Virus record (IMG/VR): IMGVR_UViG_3300030098_005638
Span: 1-20,509 of that record
Source of the DNA: a virus
DNA length: 20,509 nt
Direction: 5' to 3' (one strand)
Below, one piece after another: positions 7,754 to 14,898 of this stretch. The stretch's first letter is position 1, and each line of letters begins with the position of its first letter. A model generated the notes under the pieces. That model did no database searches. It was given only the letters and a program-made list of their open reading frames with translations, and was not told where the DNA came from. Both the position numbers and the translations under genes were made by a program.

Positions 7754-8344
7754 TTAACATCCAGGCTCTTCTCTTAAATCTTCAATTATTCTATACCATC
7801 TTTTAAGATGTTTATAATGTGATGGAGACTGATAACAACGAAAGTTGTTTCCTTTATTAGATCGCCCACGTGTCGTTTGTACCCACGCTACAACCCATTT
7901 TTTAATGTTATTGTGCCTTTTGCACCAGCCTCTCTTGTCAATTTTGCCCCTCTGGTGGACAATGTGTTGCATCCATGCACGTGAAGACTGTATGTGGTCA
8001 TAGCGATCCACAATATATTTAGTTGTCCACCATGAGTGCAATTGTACGATACCTTTTGCCAATGGGATTCTTCGACCTTTGCGCGTAGTCCAATCTCCTT
8101 TAGCTCGTGGATTGTATCCACTTTCATTACATGCGGCTGCAAGCAGCATTCCTCTCAACTCCACAGGTATATTATACTCTTTAAAAAAGTGTTTTTCAAC
8201 TTCAATTAAATCATCAACAATTTTTTGATCAACATCTTGCCACTTCTTGGTGTGGCACTCATAAATAGCAGCCTCTCTAATCTCATCATAAGTTGGCGGC
8301 GGTGAAACCGAAATTGCCAACGTTGCTAGAATTCCAATAATCAT
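7754..8344 (-). CDS. exported lytic-transglycosylase / SLT-like lysozyme
   Basis: A 196-aa protein. Residues 1-14 (MIIGILATLAISVS) form an uncleaved anchor or short signal sequence. The core contains LLAAACNESGYNPRAKGDW with the likely catalytic Glu74 in the ES(G/Y) signature of SLT/goose-type lysozymes, followed by AKGIVQLHSWW in place of the usual GLMQ. The C-terminal part is very basic with many W, Y and H residues, compatible with peptidoglycan or nucleic-acid surfaces. Such enzymes cleave the MurNAc-GlcNAc bond, usually forming the 1,6-anhydro product. With its membrane signal it could act as a Sec-exported endolysin. The ATG at 8344 follows AAGGAGAATAGA, and the thyX stop is 1 nt upstream. 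Confidence 0.72.
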   Translation of the reverse strand: MIIGILATLAISVSPPPTYDEIREAAIYECHTKKWQDVDQKIVDDLIEVEKHFFKEYNIPVELRGMLLAAACNESGYNPRAKGDWTTRKGRRIPLAKGIVQLHSWWTTKYIVDRYDHIQSSRAWMQHIVHQRGKIDKRGWCKRHNNIKKWVVAWVQTTRGRSNKGNNFRCYQSPSHYKHLKRWYRIIEDLREEPGC

Positions 8345-8345
8345 T

Positions 8346-9056
8346 CTATTCTCCTTTCCTTACTGATTGATAAGACTCATAAGCAATTGGAAAGAGGTCT
8401 GAGGTTATCTCTAAGACCGCTTTCGCCACTTGCTGAATTTCCCATTGCGCACCTTCGTGAATGCGTAAGTCAATAAATTTAAATAGGTTATTCAAGTTGC
8501 AAGTGCCATAATATTCTGTATATAAATTCTGAGGTAAGACACCGCGAGCTTGTTCACGGCAAACACCAGCCTCAGTTAATTTTTCATAAAGCGCCAAAGA
8601 GTTTTTATGGTGTTCCTTAACAACGTGCGATGCCAAAGTGTTTAAAATGTCACTTGGCATTACTGGGTCAAAACTCTCGTCCACTGACGCCTGACGATTT
8701 GATTTGCTCTGTTTTCTAAAATCTCTAGGCTCATAGAATTCCAAATTAAAATCAGTATATCGTCTACTGATTTCGTTGTAAGACCATGTGCGATGCCTAT
8801 GATGCTGAGAGCGTATAAACAACGGCACCTTAAATCTAAGTGTTACAACACAATGTTCTAGTGTTGAAGTGTGCCTATGCTTTATTAAATACTTTATTAA
8901 TTTGCGATCACGGTCGCTAACTTCATCAACGTGTTTACCGAAACTAACCCTAGCGGAATTAACAATTGTAACATCACTACCCATATGGGAAACGTACTCA
9001 ACAGAACCAATATTATCTTTAAATATTTCAATTTTACGCCTATAATTTTCTACCAC
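8346..9056 (-). CDS. thyX: FAD-dependent thymidylate synthase ThyX
   Basis: A 236-aa protein with the diagnostic ThyX motif RHR-x7-S at Arg87-His88-Arg89 to Ser97 (HHRHRTWSYNEISRRY). Other conserved blocks are NSARVSFGK, IKHRHTSTLEHC and the C-terminal GVCREQARGVLPQNLYTEYY. It methylates dUMP to dTMP using methylene-tetrahydrofolate, FADH2 and NADPH, so it acts after dUTPase. The start is GTG at 9056, overlapping the last codons of the preceding gene by 7 nt with AAAGGA upstream. The nearest in-frame ATG (residue 25) would cut into the conserved N-terminal strand. It lies in the same operon as ribonucleotide reductase and the co-chaperonin gene. Confidence 0.96.
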   Translation of the reverse strand: MVENYRRKIEIFKDNIGSVEYVSHMGSDVTIVNSARVSFGKHVDEVSDRDRKLIKYLIKHRHTSTLEHCVVTLRFKVPLFIRSQHHRHRTWSYNEISRRYTDFNLEFYEPRDFRKQSKSNRQASVDESFDPVMPSDILNTLASHVVKEHHKNSLALYEKLTEAGVCREQARGVLPQNLYTEYYGTCNLNNLFKFIDLRIHEGAQWEIQQVAKAVLEITSDLFPIAYESYQSVRKGE

Positions 9057-9745
9057 TTCAATCCTTTCTTACTTTTTTTCATAGCCTCAAACCAAGATTT
9101 TGGCTGAGAAGTCTTTTTAGACTCTTTAAGTTGAAAGTGTTTTCCGCTAGCCCTAGACCAAAAATCAGCATCTTTAGAAACAGTCTCTACACTTGTCCAA
9201 GGGCCAGCCCATGAATCTTGTATTTGATTGCCGTCTTTATCATATGCATTGATAACCTTAACATCTTTACCTCTTGATGTTGTGGCCACCTCTCCAAAGA
9301 TAAATGCCTCTTGATTGTATTTCCGAGAGATCTCAACGGCAGTATCAAATAAAGATTCTGCACTACTTTCTTCTACATCTTCTCCTCGTCCATGAGTCGT
9401 GACTAAAACACTGTTTTCAGTCACATGAATTGGCTCATCCAATTCTACTTCTACTTCTTCGCCTGTTTCTGGATCTACTTCTGTTTTAGTGGTTTCCTTA
9501 AAGCCGCCTTTTAATTCGGTAAAAGGAAAACCCGCAGCAGCAAAATCCTGCTTCATTTGTTGGTACATCTGTTGATTCTCTGATTGGCTCCGTTCGTGCC
9601 TATCAGAAGACATAATCACAAATGGATGTCCTCCTTCAATGTGGCCTCTTACCCTATTGTAAGAACTCATCTCTTTGATGAGATTTTTTTCAGCCATAGC
9701 TTCTCTTACTAATTGATATACTTCAGCCTTTGATAAGTTTTCCAT
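9050..9745 (-). CDS. DUF3293-like protein with N-terminal tag
   Basis: A 231-aa protein. Residues 4-16 (LSKAEVYQLVREAM) match the N-terminal tag of two other proteins in this window (see the genes at 17139 and 17687). The following body, HPFVIMSSDRHERSQSENQQ ... AAGFPF ... ENSVLV ... AVEISRKYNQEAFIFGE, resembles the DUF3293 pattern (PFxIITAxNP ... SExxNxxR ... LxRxFxQxAIF); I rate this match as moderate. An acidic linker (about 80-100) interrupts it. The C-terminus is rich in Lys (KESKKTSQPKSW, KKSKKGLKW). The ATG at 9745 has GCGAGG upstream. Function unknown. The VRE-A sequence in the tag resembles a T4-type prohead protease site. Confidence 0.6.
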   Translation of the reverse strand: MENLSKAEVYQLVREAMAEKNLIKEMSSYNRVRGHIEGGHPFVIMSSDRHERSQSENQQMYQQMKQDFAAAGFPFTELKGGFKETTKTEVDPETGEEVEVELDEPIHVTENSVLVTTHGRGEDVEESSAESLFDTAVEISRKYNQEAFIFGEVATTSRGKDVKVINAYDKDGNQIQDSWAGPWTSVETVSKDADFWSRASGKHFQLKESKKTSQPKSWFEAMKKSKKGLKW

Positions 9746-9768
9746 TCATATGTACCTCGCTTGTTGTA

Positions 9769-10050
9769 CTACGTCATATGAACTCCATAGACATAGTTTT
9801 CTAGTACTAAATAGTAAGTTTTATTGCTTAATACTATTTCTTGTACCATAGTTTCATCCACAACAATTTCTTTATTCTTGCAGTCTAAAACTTTTTCGCA
9901 ATCCTCCGCTGCGTCTATAACATTATACACCCCATGCAAAGATTTTTTAGCTAATTTATACTCATCAGGCACCAAAACTAAAGAGTCTTCTTTTTCCTCT
10001 TTAGCTTCCACCTTTTCTATCAAAATATATCGATTAACTGGCTTAAGCAT
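9769..10050 (-). CDS. GroES/gp31-like co-chaperonin
   Basis: A 93-aa protein with the layout of a Cpn10 subunit: an N-terminal strand KPVNRYILIEKVE, a flexible acidic loop (EAKEEKEDS) ending in the hydrophobic LVLVP that would bind GroEL (compare the IVL tripeptide of the GroES mobile loop), a central GVYNVIDAAEDC strand in the place of GEVLAVG, and a C-terminal ETMVQEIVLSNKTYYLVLENYVYGV strand pair. Phage versions such as T4 gp31 replace host GroES to fold the capsid protein; that role here is inference. The ATG at 10050 has GGAG six bases upstream and overlaps the preceding gene by 8 nt; the longer in-frame extension has no support. Confidence 0.75.
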   Translation of the reverse strand: MLKPVNRYILIEKVEAKEEKEDSLVLVPDEYKLAKKSLHGVYNVIDAAEDCEKVLDCKNKEIVVDETMVQEIVLSNKTYYLVLENYVYGVHMT

Positions 10051-10333
10051 CCTTAGCTCCAAACTTGCGCTCAATGGCGTCAAACATATCATTTAAGTCA
10101 TCCATATCGGCACCCTTTTCATAAAGTCGAAATGCTTTGACCGCTGCCCAAATATCATCCTTAGAGAGCCAGCCATTTTCAATGAACTCTTTTCTCAATT
10201 CCTTCTTTTGTTCCTTATATGGTTCCATTGCCTCTTCAATAGCCAACATTGATTTAAGGTAATTAACAACGTATTGTTCTTTGGCCTCTTCCTCATTCAA
10301 GTTTTCATCAACTAGCTTTAAACTACTGCTCAT
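10043..10333 (-). CDS. small helical protein, unknown function
   Basis: A 96-aa, largely alpha-helical protein with high Glu/Lys content. The central part (AIEEAMEPYKEQKKELRKEFIENGW ... DDIWAAVKAFRLYEKG) recalls the pattern of GapR/DUF2312-like proteins, in which a coiled helix precedes a short G-x-x helix, but the match is weak and I do not assign it. The ATG at 10333 has a perfect AGGAGG at good spacing, so high expression is likely. It begins 9 nt after the ribonucleotide reductase stop and overlaps the co-chaperonin start by 8 nt. Confidence 0.6.
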   Translation of the reverse strand: MSSSLKLVDENLNEEEAKEQYVVNYLKSMLAIEEAMEPYKEQKKELRKEFIENGWLSKDDIWAAVKAFRLYEKGADMDDLNDMFDAIERKFGAKDA

Positions 10334-10342
10334 GTTTTCCTC

Positions 10343-12202
10343 CTATTTAATTTCACATGCTCCACCGGCGCACGCTAGTTCGCCAGTGAGATCAGTATTA
10401 TCATCATACTCGATAACGTTCTTTAAGTCAACCCCTTTTAGAGTTTTAATTAAACTATTATATTCTTCCTCTGTGCAATCTTCAAAGGGGGCTTGCTTGT
10501 ATGTGCCACCATCATAAGGAAGCACGCTTAGACCATTATAATAGTCACGATTATCCCACATCCACTTTCCAACAGTTTCCCAGTCTTTTTCCTTAATACT
10601 TATTGTGGCAGAAACGTTATGTGTGTTTTGTCCTCTACTGTGTCCGGGCCTAATCCATTCTTTGCTAACCTTCTTAACTCGACGTAAGAGTTTTAAAGGA
10701 GTTTCATGACGAAGAATTGAATCTTCTGGAGCATTTTGAGGCACACTAATTACTGCTGTATCATGTGGTCTAAAATATTCATCTTCAATTAATTCTGGGT
10801 GATATATCGATAAGTGAGTGTAAATTGCCTCATTTTTACCAACGCGCAAACGACGGATATAATAATCGTTATGCCACGCATGAATGCCGCTAGATGTACC
10901 CAAGGTTAAACTTGTTGTACCGGCTGGCTTTACACAAGTTGTTCTCGCTGCTGGCTTAATGTCAATTAACGCTGCAACTCTTTTGTTTTCTTCTTTTACT
11001 GCCTTTGCTGCCGCCTTCATATCAAGTTTAAGTACTTTTCCAGAACCAATCCCTGTCATAGATACACCAATGAGTGCATCTTTTTCTGTATTTCTTCTCC
11101 ACACATCTCTGAGATAGTGAAAGTCAGTGTAACTAGCTTGTAGCGTACCGATTAATGTTGCTGCTCTTGCTCTTGCCTCATATTCCTCTTGAGTCTCCAC
11201 ATCAGATGCATTTATTTCAGTTAGGTTACAAAATTGATATGGTCTCAATGCAATTTCACAACAAGGGTTTGTGCCCCAATCTTTATCATTTGTGAAATAA
11301 AACCCTGGTTCTCCTGCGCCACTAGCTTTAACTCTCTCCCACAAATCCTGAAAATATTCTTCTGTAATTCTATGGCGCATTAGGACCACCGAATTATTGG
11401 CTCGCCCTCTCTGTGGGTTTTTCTCCCACCAATAGCCACTTTTAGCAGCAATCATTTCATCATCATCTGCACTAAAGAGAGCAATTAGTGCCGCTCTTCG
11501 AATTCCACCAGCCAAGACGGCATCAGCAATATGGCAAATAATATCATGTACTTCGATAGGAGTTAATTTATCACCAGTCTCTTTCTGACATAAAAGGCCC
11601 TCTAATTTAACTAAGCACTCTCGCAAAGGTTGTGGACCTGGAGCTTTCCCGCCAGAAGTTAAAAGCCTCGCACCTTTCGGTCGTATATCGCTGTAGTCAA
11701 AGCGAATTTTTGAACCACCGTAGAAATAACTTTTCATCAGTACTTTAACTGCATCTGCCCACCCTTCAATAGAATCGCCAATTAAATGTCTCCGAGAGCG
11801 CTTAGTAGAGGGGGTTTGAATTTCCGGTAGACTTTCCACATGATGCGCCTGAATACTATATCCCACGCCAGTTCCACCCAAAAGCAAAAACATAACTTCA
11901 CTAAAGGAGCGCCAGTCATCAATTGGCAAAAAAGCGCAATTAAAAACTCGATTTGGGGCGACCTCAATTGGTTTACCTCCAAATTGCATGGACCTCATAG
12001 AAGGCAGAACTTTCTTGGCATACACATATTTATAAGCCTCATTAATCTCTTCCTTAATATGAGGGAATTTCTTTACATGCATTTTTTTATTTCTATCTAC
12101 TAATTCTTCCCAAGTTTCTCTTCGTTGTTCTTCAGGAAGATACCGTGCATATTTCATGTGTACTGTGATGTCTGAAAGAATCTGTCTTGCTATATCTGTC
12201 AT
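10343..12202 (-). CDS. nrdJ: adenosylcobalamin-dependent (class II) ribonucleotide reductase, monomeric type
   Basis: A 619-aa enzyme that reduces ribonucleotides to deoxyribonucleotides. Visible active-site elements are Cys89 (FNCAFLP), the NPCCE motif with Asn312, thiyl-radical Cys314 and Glu316, and Cys325 (FCNLTEIN), the likely partner of Cys89 in the redox pair. The C-terminal tail has Cys611 and Cys616 (C-x4-C) ending EIK, as in the monomeric triphosphate reductase of Lactobacillus leichmannii (RTPR, about 739 aa). The gene is about 120 residues shorter than that enzyme, so some insert is missing. It needs host or environmental B12 and works without oxygen. The ATG at 12202 follows the helicase stop without a gap (TAAATG). 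Confidence 0.95.
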   Translation of the reverse strand: MTDIARQILSDITVHMKYARYLPEEQRRETWEELVDRNKKMHVKKFPHIKEEINEAYKYVYAKKVLPSMRSMQFGGKPIEVAPNRVFNCAFLPIDDWRSFSEVMFLLLGGTGVGYSIQAHHVESLPEIQTPSTKRSRRHLIGDSIEGWADAVKVLMKSYFYGGSKIRFDYSDIRPKGARLLTSGGKAPGPQPLRECLVKLEGLLCQKETGDKLTPIEVHDIICHIADAVLAGGIRRAALIALFSADDDEMIAAKSGYWWEKNPQRGRANNSVVLMRHRITEEYFQDLWERVKASGAGEPGFYFTNDKDWGTNPCCEIALRPYQFCNLTEINASDVETQEEYEARARAATLIGTLQASYTDFHYLRDVWRRNTEKDALIGVSMTGIGSGKVLKLDMKAAAKAVKEENKRVAALIDIKPAARTTCVKPAGTTSLTLGTSSGIHAWHNDYYIRRLRVGKNEAIYTHLSIYHPELIEDEYFRPHDTAVISVPQNAPEDSILRHETPLKLLRRVKKVSKEWIRPGHSRGQNTHNVSATISIKEKDWETVGKWMWDNRDYYNGLSVLPYDGGTYKQAPFEDCTEEEYNSLIKTLKGVDLKNVIEYDDNTDLTGELACAGGACEIK

Positions 12203-13570
12203 TTAATTTCCCCTCTTTTTTCTATAATTTTTATATTTCTCTTGCAAACTCTGCTCTTGTTTTTTAACTTCGCTTTTTTTGATTTCATCAAATGTCTCAA
12301 TCTGCGGAAGTACATCAATCTTAACATTAGCGGTATCCATAAATATAGGATACACCAAGCCATCCGGTCCATTCCTATTTTTAGCAATAAAAATTCTTCC
12401 TCCATTGCTATTTTTATGTTGAATAGTCCTAGAGATAGAGAAAATGAAATCTGCTACAAAACACTTGTTAAAAGCTTCTGATATGGCCTCCATTGTTATA
12501 ACTTCAGCATTTAAACCAGATCGATTCGTCTGCGATGCTGTCCATATCGGACATGAATTCTCTTGAGCCAAACCTCTTAACTCTTCATAAATAGATTCTA
12601 ACTGGTGTCTTTTCTCATCATTTTTAGAATTTGAGCGTAATAAATCTCCATAATCTACAATAATCATATCAACCGAAATTTCCTGTTGTTGTAACTTCTC
12701 TAAATGATTACGAAGTGTTTCCACTCTAGCAGATTTAGTTGGATATTCTTTAACAATTAATTTTCCTGGAATATCTTTAATTTCATCATAAATTTCCTCT
12801 TTTTTATTGAAAAGTTCTTGTAGTGGAATCCCAGTAATACAACTATCATAGCGAGAGGCAACAATTGTATCTGCCAACTCTAAAGTGTAATGAACTACTG
12901 TTTTTCCTTCTTTAACGGCTTGGGCGCCCAAATGCACCAAGGCCATTGATTTTCCTGCGCCTGTCGGCGCAATAACCACGCCAAGTTCTCCATTTCCAAT
13001 GCCTCCCTTAGTCAAGCCATCAACAACTTTCCATCCTGTGGTGATAGGATCTCTAGCCTTAATTTCAAACCTTTTTTCAAAATCTTCAATATAATAATAT
13101 CCATCGTCGTTATCATTCCCAAGCTTCATAGCATTGTTAATGAGCGTCTGAATATCATTAAAAGAAGATTTCTTAAGTAGTGGTACTGACTTTAATATTG
13201 CCTCTTTTAAAACTTGTTTTTTACAAAAGTCCACAGCCGTGTCTTTAATATATTCTTCGTCCTGCACCTCGGTCTTTGACATGCGCGCAAAGAAGTCACG
13301 AATTTGCTTCGTTATTAGCTCATTCTCATTTGCTATTTCTGTTCTCAGAATCGTTGTCATTATAGATTCAGATGGCTGTCTTGAGTATTTTTCTTTATAA
13401 TTGAAAATCAATCGCACAAACACTTGCAAGTATTTAAACTCTAGGAAATTAATGTTTAGCACCTCCTTCATTTGATCTGCAAAGCCTCTGCTTTCAAAAA
13501 TCATTTGGCACATATTTTCTTGGAAAGACTTTCCAAATTGAGAGAAATCTTCTTGTTCGCTATAATTCAA
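12203..13570 (-). CDS. dnaB: DnaB/gp41-type replicative helicase
   Basis: A 455-aa RecA-fold hexameric helicase. An N-terminal helical domain (about 1-150) is followed by the linker and ATPase core: TTGWKVVDGLTKGG (DnaB-like entry), Walker A APTGAGKS at 201-208, HYTLELADTIVASRYDS (H1a region with catalytic Glu), Walker B MIIVDYGDL with Asp306, and the SQTNRSG sensor loop. It would unwind the replication fork for DnaE; no primase domain is fused. The start is TTG at 13570, with a perfect GGAGG eight bases upstream, and no in-frame ATG fits better. Its own promoter and a 16-bp palindrome lie just upstream, so it is the first gene of a transcription unit reaching at least through the reductase genes. 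Confidence 0.95.
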   Translation of the reverse strand: MNYSEQEDFSQFGKSFQENMCQMIFESRGFADQMKEVLNINFLEFKYLQVFVRLIFNYKEKYSRQPSESIMTTILRTEIANENELITKQIRDFFARMSKTEVQDEEYIKDTAVDFCKKQVLKEAILKSVPLLKKSSFNDIQTLINNAMKLGNDNDDGYYYIEDFEKRFEIKARDPITTGWKVVDGLTKGGIGNGELGVVIAPTGAGKSMALVHLGAQAVKEGKTVVHYTLELADTIVASRYDSCITGIPLQELFNKKEEIYDEIKDIPGKLIVKEYPTKSARVETLRNHLEKLQQQEISVDMIIVDYGDLLRSNSKNDEKRHQLESIYEELRGLAQENSCPIWTASQTNRSGLNAEVITMEAISEAFNKCFVADFIFSISRTIQHKNSNGGRIFIAKNRNGPDGLVYPIFMDTANVKIDVLPQIETFDEIKKSEVKKQEQSLQEKYKNYRKKRGN

Positions 13571-13585
13571 TGTTGCGACCTCCGA

Positions 13586-13601
13586 GTGATAACTCTATCA
13601 C
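13586..13601. promoter_or_regulatory. palindromic operator candidate (copy 1)
   Basis: GTGATAGAGTTATCAC (minus-strand reading) is a perfect 6-4-6 inverted repeat covering the -10 box of the helicase promoter. A copy with 15 of 16 matching bases lies just downstream of the SSB promoter at 20065-20080. A dimeric repressor bound here would block RNA polymerase. The binding protein is unknown and not obviously encoded in this window. Confidence 0.6.
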
Positions 13602-13621
13602 GTTTATTGCACGTTTGTCAA
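13592..13621 (-). promoter_or_regulatory. sigma70 promoter of the helicase operon
   Basis: TTGACA at 13616-13621, an 18-nt spacer and TAGAGT at 13592-13597 on the minus strand. The predicted start is near 13585, leaving a short leader containing GGAGG before the TTG start at 13570. The -10 box lies entirely inside a 16-bp palindrome. Confidence 0.65.
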
Positions 13622-13636
13622 GAGTAAAGTTATTAT

Positions 13637-13978
13637 TTATTTCCATACTACTTGTATTCCAATGATGAGGACAGACAAAAAAAGACAAACTAAAGTCTTT
13701 GGGACCAATATGCTCTCTTTCAAAAGAAAATACGTTAGCACCGCGAAAATAACATTAGAAACCCCAAAACCAATCAGCTTTGAAGTCCATAAAAGACCTG
13801 TATCTTCCACTATATATTTAATGGCATACCAGAAACACAAACCCATTGGAATGGCAAAAATGAAATTTGACAACATTGGCTTATCTTTCCACCAATCCCA
13901 AACAAACTGTGAATTAAACTGAAACCACGCTATTATATTACCTAGAGTGAAAAATAGAATTCCTATTAATGTTTTCAT
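13637..13978 (-). CDS. small multi-pass membrane protein (half-transporter-like)
   Basis: A 113-aa integral membrane protein with four hydrophobic helices: about 1-20 (MKTLIGILFFTLGNIIAWF), 32-52, 60-83 and 90-111. The order and length recall half-size drug/metabolite-type transporters and a family of small phage membrane proteins that begin with a W-F-Q/Q-F-V-W segment. No substrate can be inferred. The ATG at 13978 follows AAAGGAAAACAC and overlaps the stop of the preceding gene (ATGA); a longer in-frame start lies inside that gene and is rejected. It is the last gene before the helicase promoter. Confidence 0.7.
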   Translation of the reverse strand: MKTLIGILFFTLGNIIAWFQFNSQFVWDWWKDKPMLSNFIFAIPMGLCFWYAIKYIVEDTGLLWTSKLIGFGVSNVIFAVLTYFLLKESILVPKTLVCLFLSVLIIGIQVVWK

Positions 13979-14202
13979 GTGTTTTCCTTTAAAACCAAAT
14001 CTGCTTCTGTTTCTATCCAAACTCTTGCCCCACAAGATAATGGTTTGTCTGGAGAGTATATAACCTTACAAGGACCGTTAATTACCACCTCGTGGCAATA
14101 ATCATTTGATTTGTACGTCTTAACTGTCAACACTGGTTCTCTTTCTCCTGTCTTGTGGTTGCGACGAATTATATGTTGATTGACGTGAATTCTTTTTTTC
14201 AT
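13975..14202 (-). CDS. conserved small phage protein, unknown function
   Basis: A 75-aa protein beginning MKKRIHVNQHIIRRN, with GEREPVLTVKTYKSNDY, a GPCKVIYSPDKPLSCGARVWIET block and an acidic end. I recognise this as a type of small, conserved, all-beta-looking protein often present in tailed phages next to HNH or replication genes, without known function. Its start ATG overlaps the HNH gene stop by 4 nt and its end overlaps the next gene by 4 nt, so the three are translationally coupled. Confidence 0.75.
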   Translation of the reverse strand: MKKRIHVNQHIIRRNHKTGEREPVLTVKTYKSNDYCHEVVINGPCKVIYSPDKPLSCGARVWIETEADLVLKENT

Positions 14203-14639
14203 GCACTTCTCTCTAATTTATTGAAGTAGTTTCTGACAGTACTTGCGTGCCATTTACCACCACGACGAGTGCTAATGCCGGTTTCATTGAATGTTTTTGC
14301 AATGCTGGCGAAAGACATTCCTTGTTTACGAAGATTTCTTAGCATTGGTTCAATTTTGTTTGCATAAGCTACGGCCTGTTTCTTTTGCGTGTTTCGTCCT
14401 TTTTCTCCAACCTCAGTAATTTTAGGGTTGCCAAGTGCAACACCGCGTTTCTTGGCGCGTGCAAGGCCCTCTTTCGTCAATATAGACGAAGCCATCCGTT
14501 TTTTGCGATGATGTGCCTTTGCGTGACATTCTAAACACAGCGGAACGGTTTTGGTGCCGCCGCGAGAACGAGGCACTGGATGATGATGGTGAATTTCGAC
14601 TGACGTCGCATTGCACTCCCAACAATCGCCAACTTTCAT
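14199..14639 (-). CDS. HNH endonuclease fused to a serine-recombinase-like DNA-binding tail
   Basis: A 146-aa protein with two parts. Residues 1-50 form an HNH nuclease with zinc Cys pairs C6/C9 and C35/C38, an IHHHHPVPRSRGG core and LCLECHAKAHH. Residues about 55-75 (LARAKKRGVALGNP) match the linker of serine recombinases (AKARGVKLGRP type). Residues 100-143 are a helix-turn-helix (MSFASIAKTFNETGISTRRGGKWHASTV), the usual recombinase C-terminal module. The recombinase catalytic domain is absent. The ATG at 14639 follows AGGGGG at six bases. A longer open frame upstream is just translation of the tRNA gene and is excluded. Its position beside an interrupted tRNA suggests homing or mobility, which is inference. 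Confidence 0.82.
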   Translation of the reverse strand: MKVGDCWECNATSVEIHHHHPVPRSRGGTKTVPLCLECHAKAHHRKKRMASSILTKEGLARAKKRGVALGNPKITEVGEKGRNTQKKQAVAYANKIEPMLRNLRKQGMSFASIAKTFNETGISTRRGGKWHASTVRNYFNKLERSA

Positions 14640-14659
14640 TTGTTGCCCCCTAGTTAAAG

Positions 14660-14732
14660 TACTCCCGGTAGGACTCGAACCTACGACCGAGCGGTTATGA
14701 GCCGCCTGCTCTACCAACTGAGCTACGGGAGT
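14660..14732 (-). tRNA. tRNA with CAU anticodon (elongator Met or Ile2)
   Basis: A 73-nt complete cloverleaf. The acceptor arms ACTCCCG and CGGGAGT pair perfectly, the D arm reads TAGCTCAGTTGGTAGAGCA, the anticodon loop CTCATAA gives CAU, and the T arm contains GGTTCGAGTCC. The A1-U72 pair argues against an initiator tRNA. CCA is not encoded. Methionine and lysidine-modified isoleucine tRNAs cannot be told apart here. Confidence 0.95.
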
Positions 14733-14738
14733 AGTTGT

Positions 14739-14876
14739 TTACTCTTCTTCGAACCTTCGCATTTCAGCGTCCATTCTATCATTTAAGACTTCAATTTCTT
14801 TTTGCATCTTTATCATATGATATGCATACCCAATAACGCCGACGCAACCAAACAAAGCAATAATATAAAATTCCAT
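14739..14876 (-). CDS. 45-aa single-pass membrane protein
   Basis: A short gene between two tRNAs. ATG at 14876 has GGAGG at good spacing and the frame closes with TAA after 45 codons. The product has one hydrophobic helix (about residues 3-19, FYIIALFGCVGVIGYAY) followed by a charged, mostly acidic helix (QKEIEVLNDRMDAEMRRFEEE) likely to form a coiled coil in the cytoplasm or periplasm. The layout recalls small i-spanin or accessory lysis proteins, but there is no partner gene here and I do not assign that role. Confidence 0.7.
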   Translation of the reverse strand: MEFYIIALFGCVGVIGYAYHMIKMQKEIEVLNDRMDAEMRRFEEE

Positions 14877-14898
14877 TTAATCCTCCTTAATTAAAAAG

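Noticed and set aside
14640-14717. N-terminal extension of the HNH protein (MVEQAAHNRSVVGSSPTGST)
   Set aside because: It is translation of the tRNA-CAU gene in frame; the ATG at 14639 with AGGGGG upstream is the sensible start.
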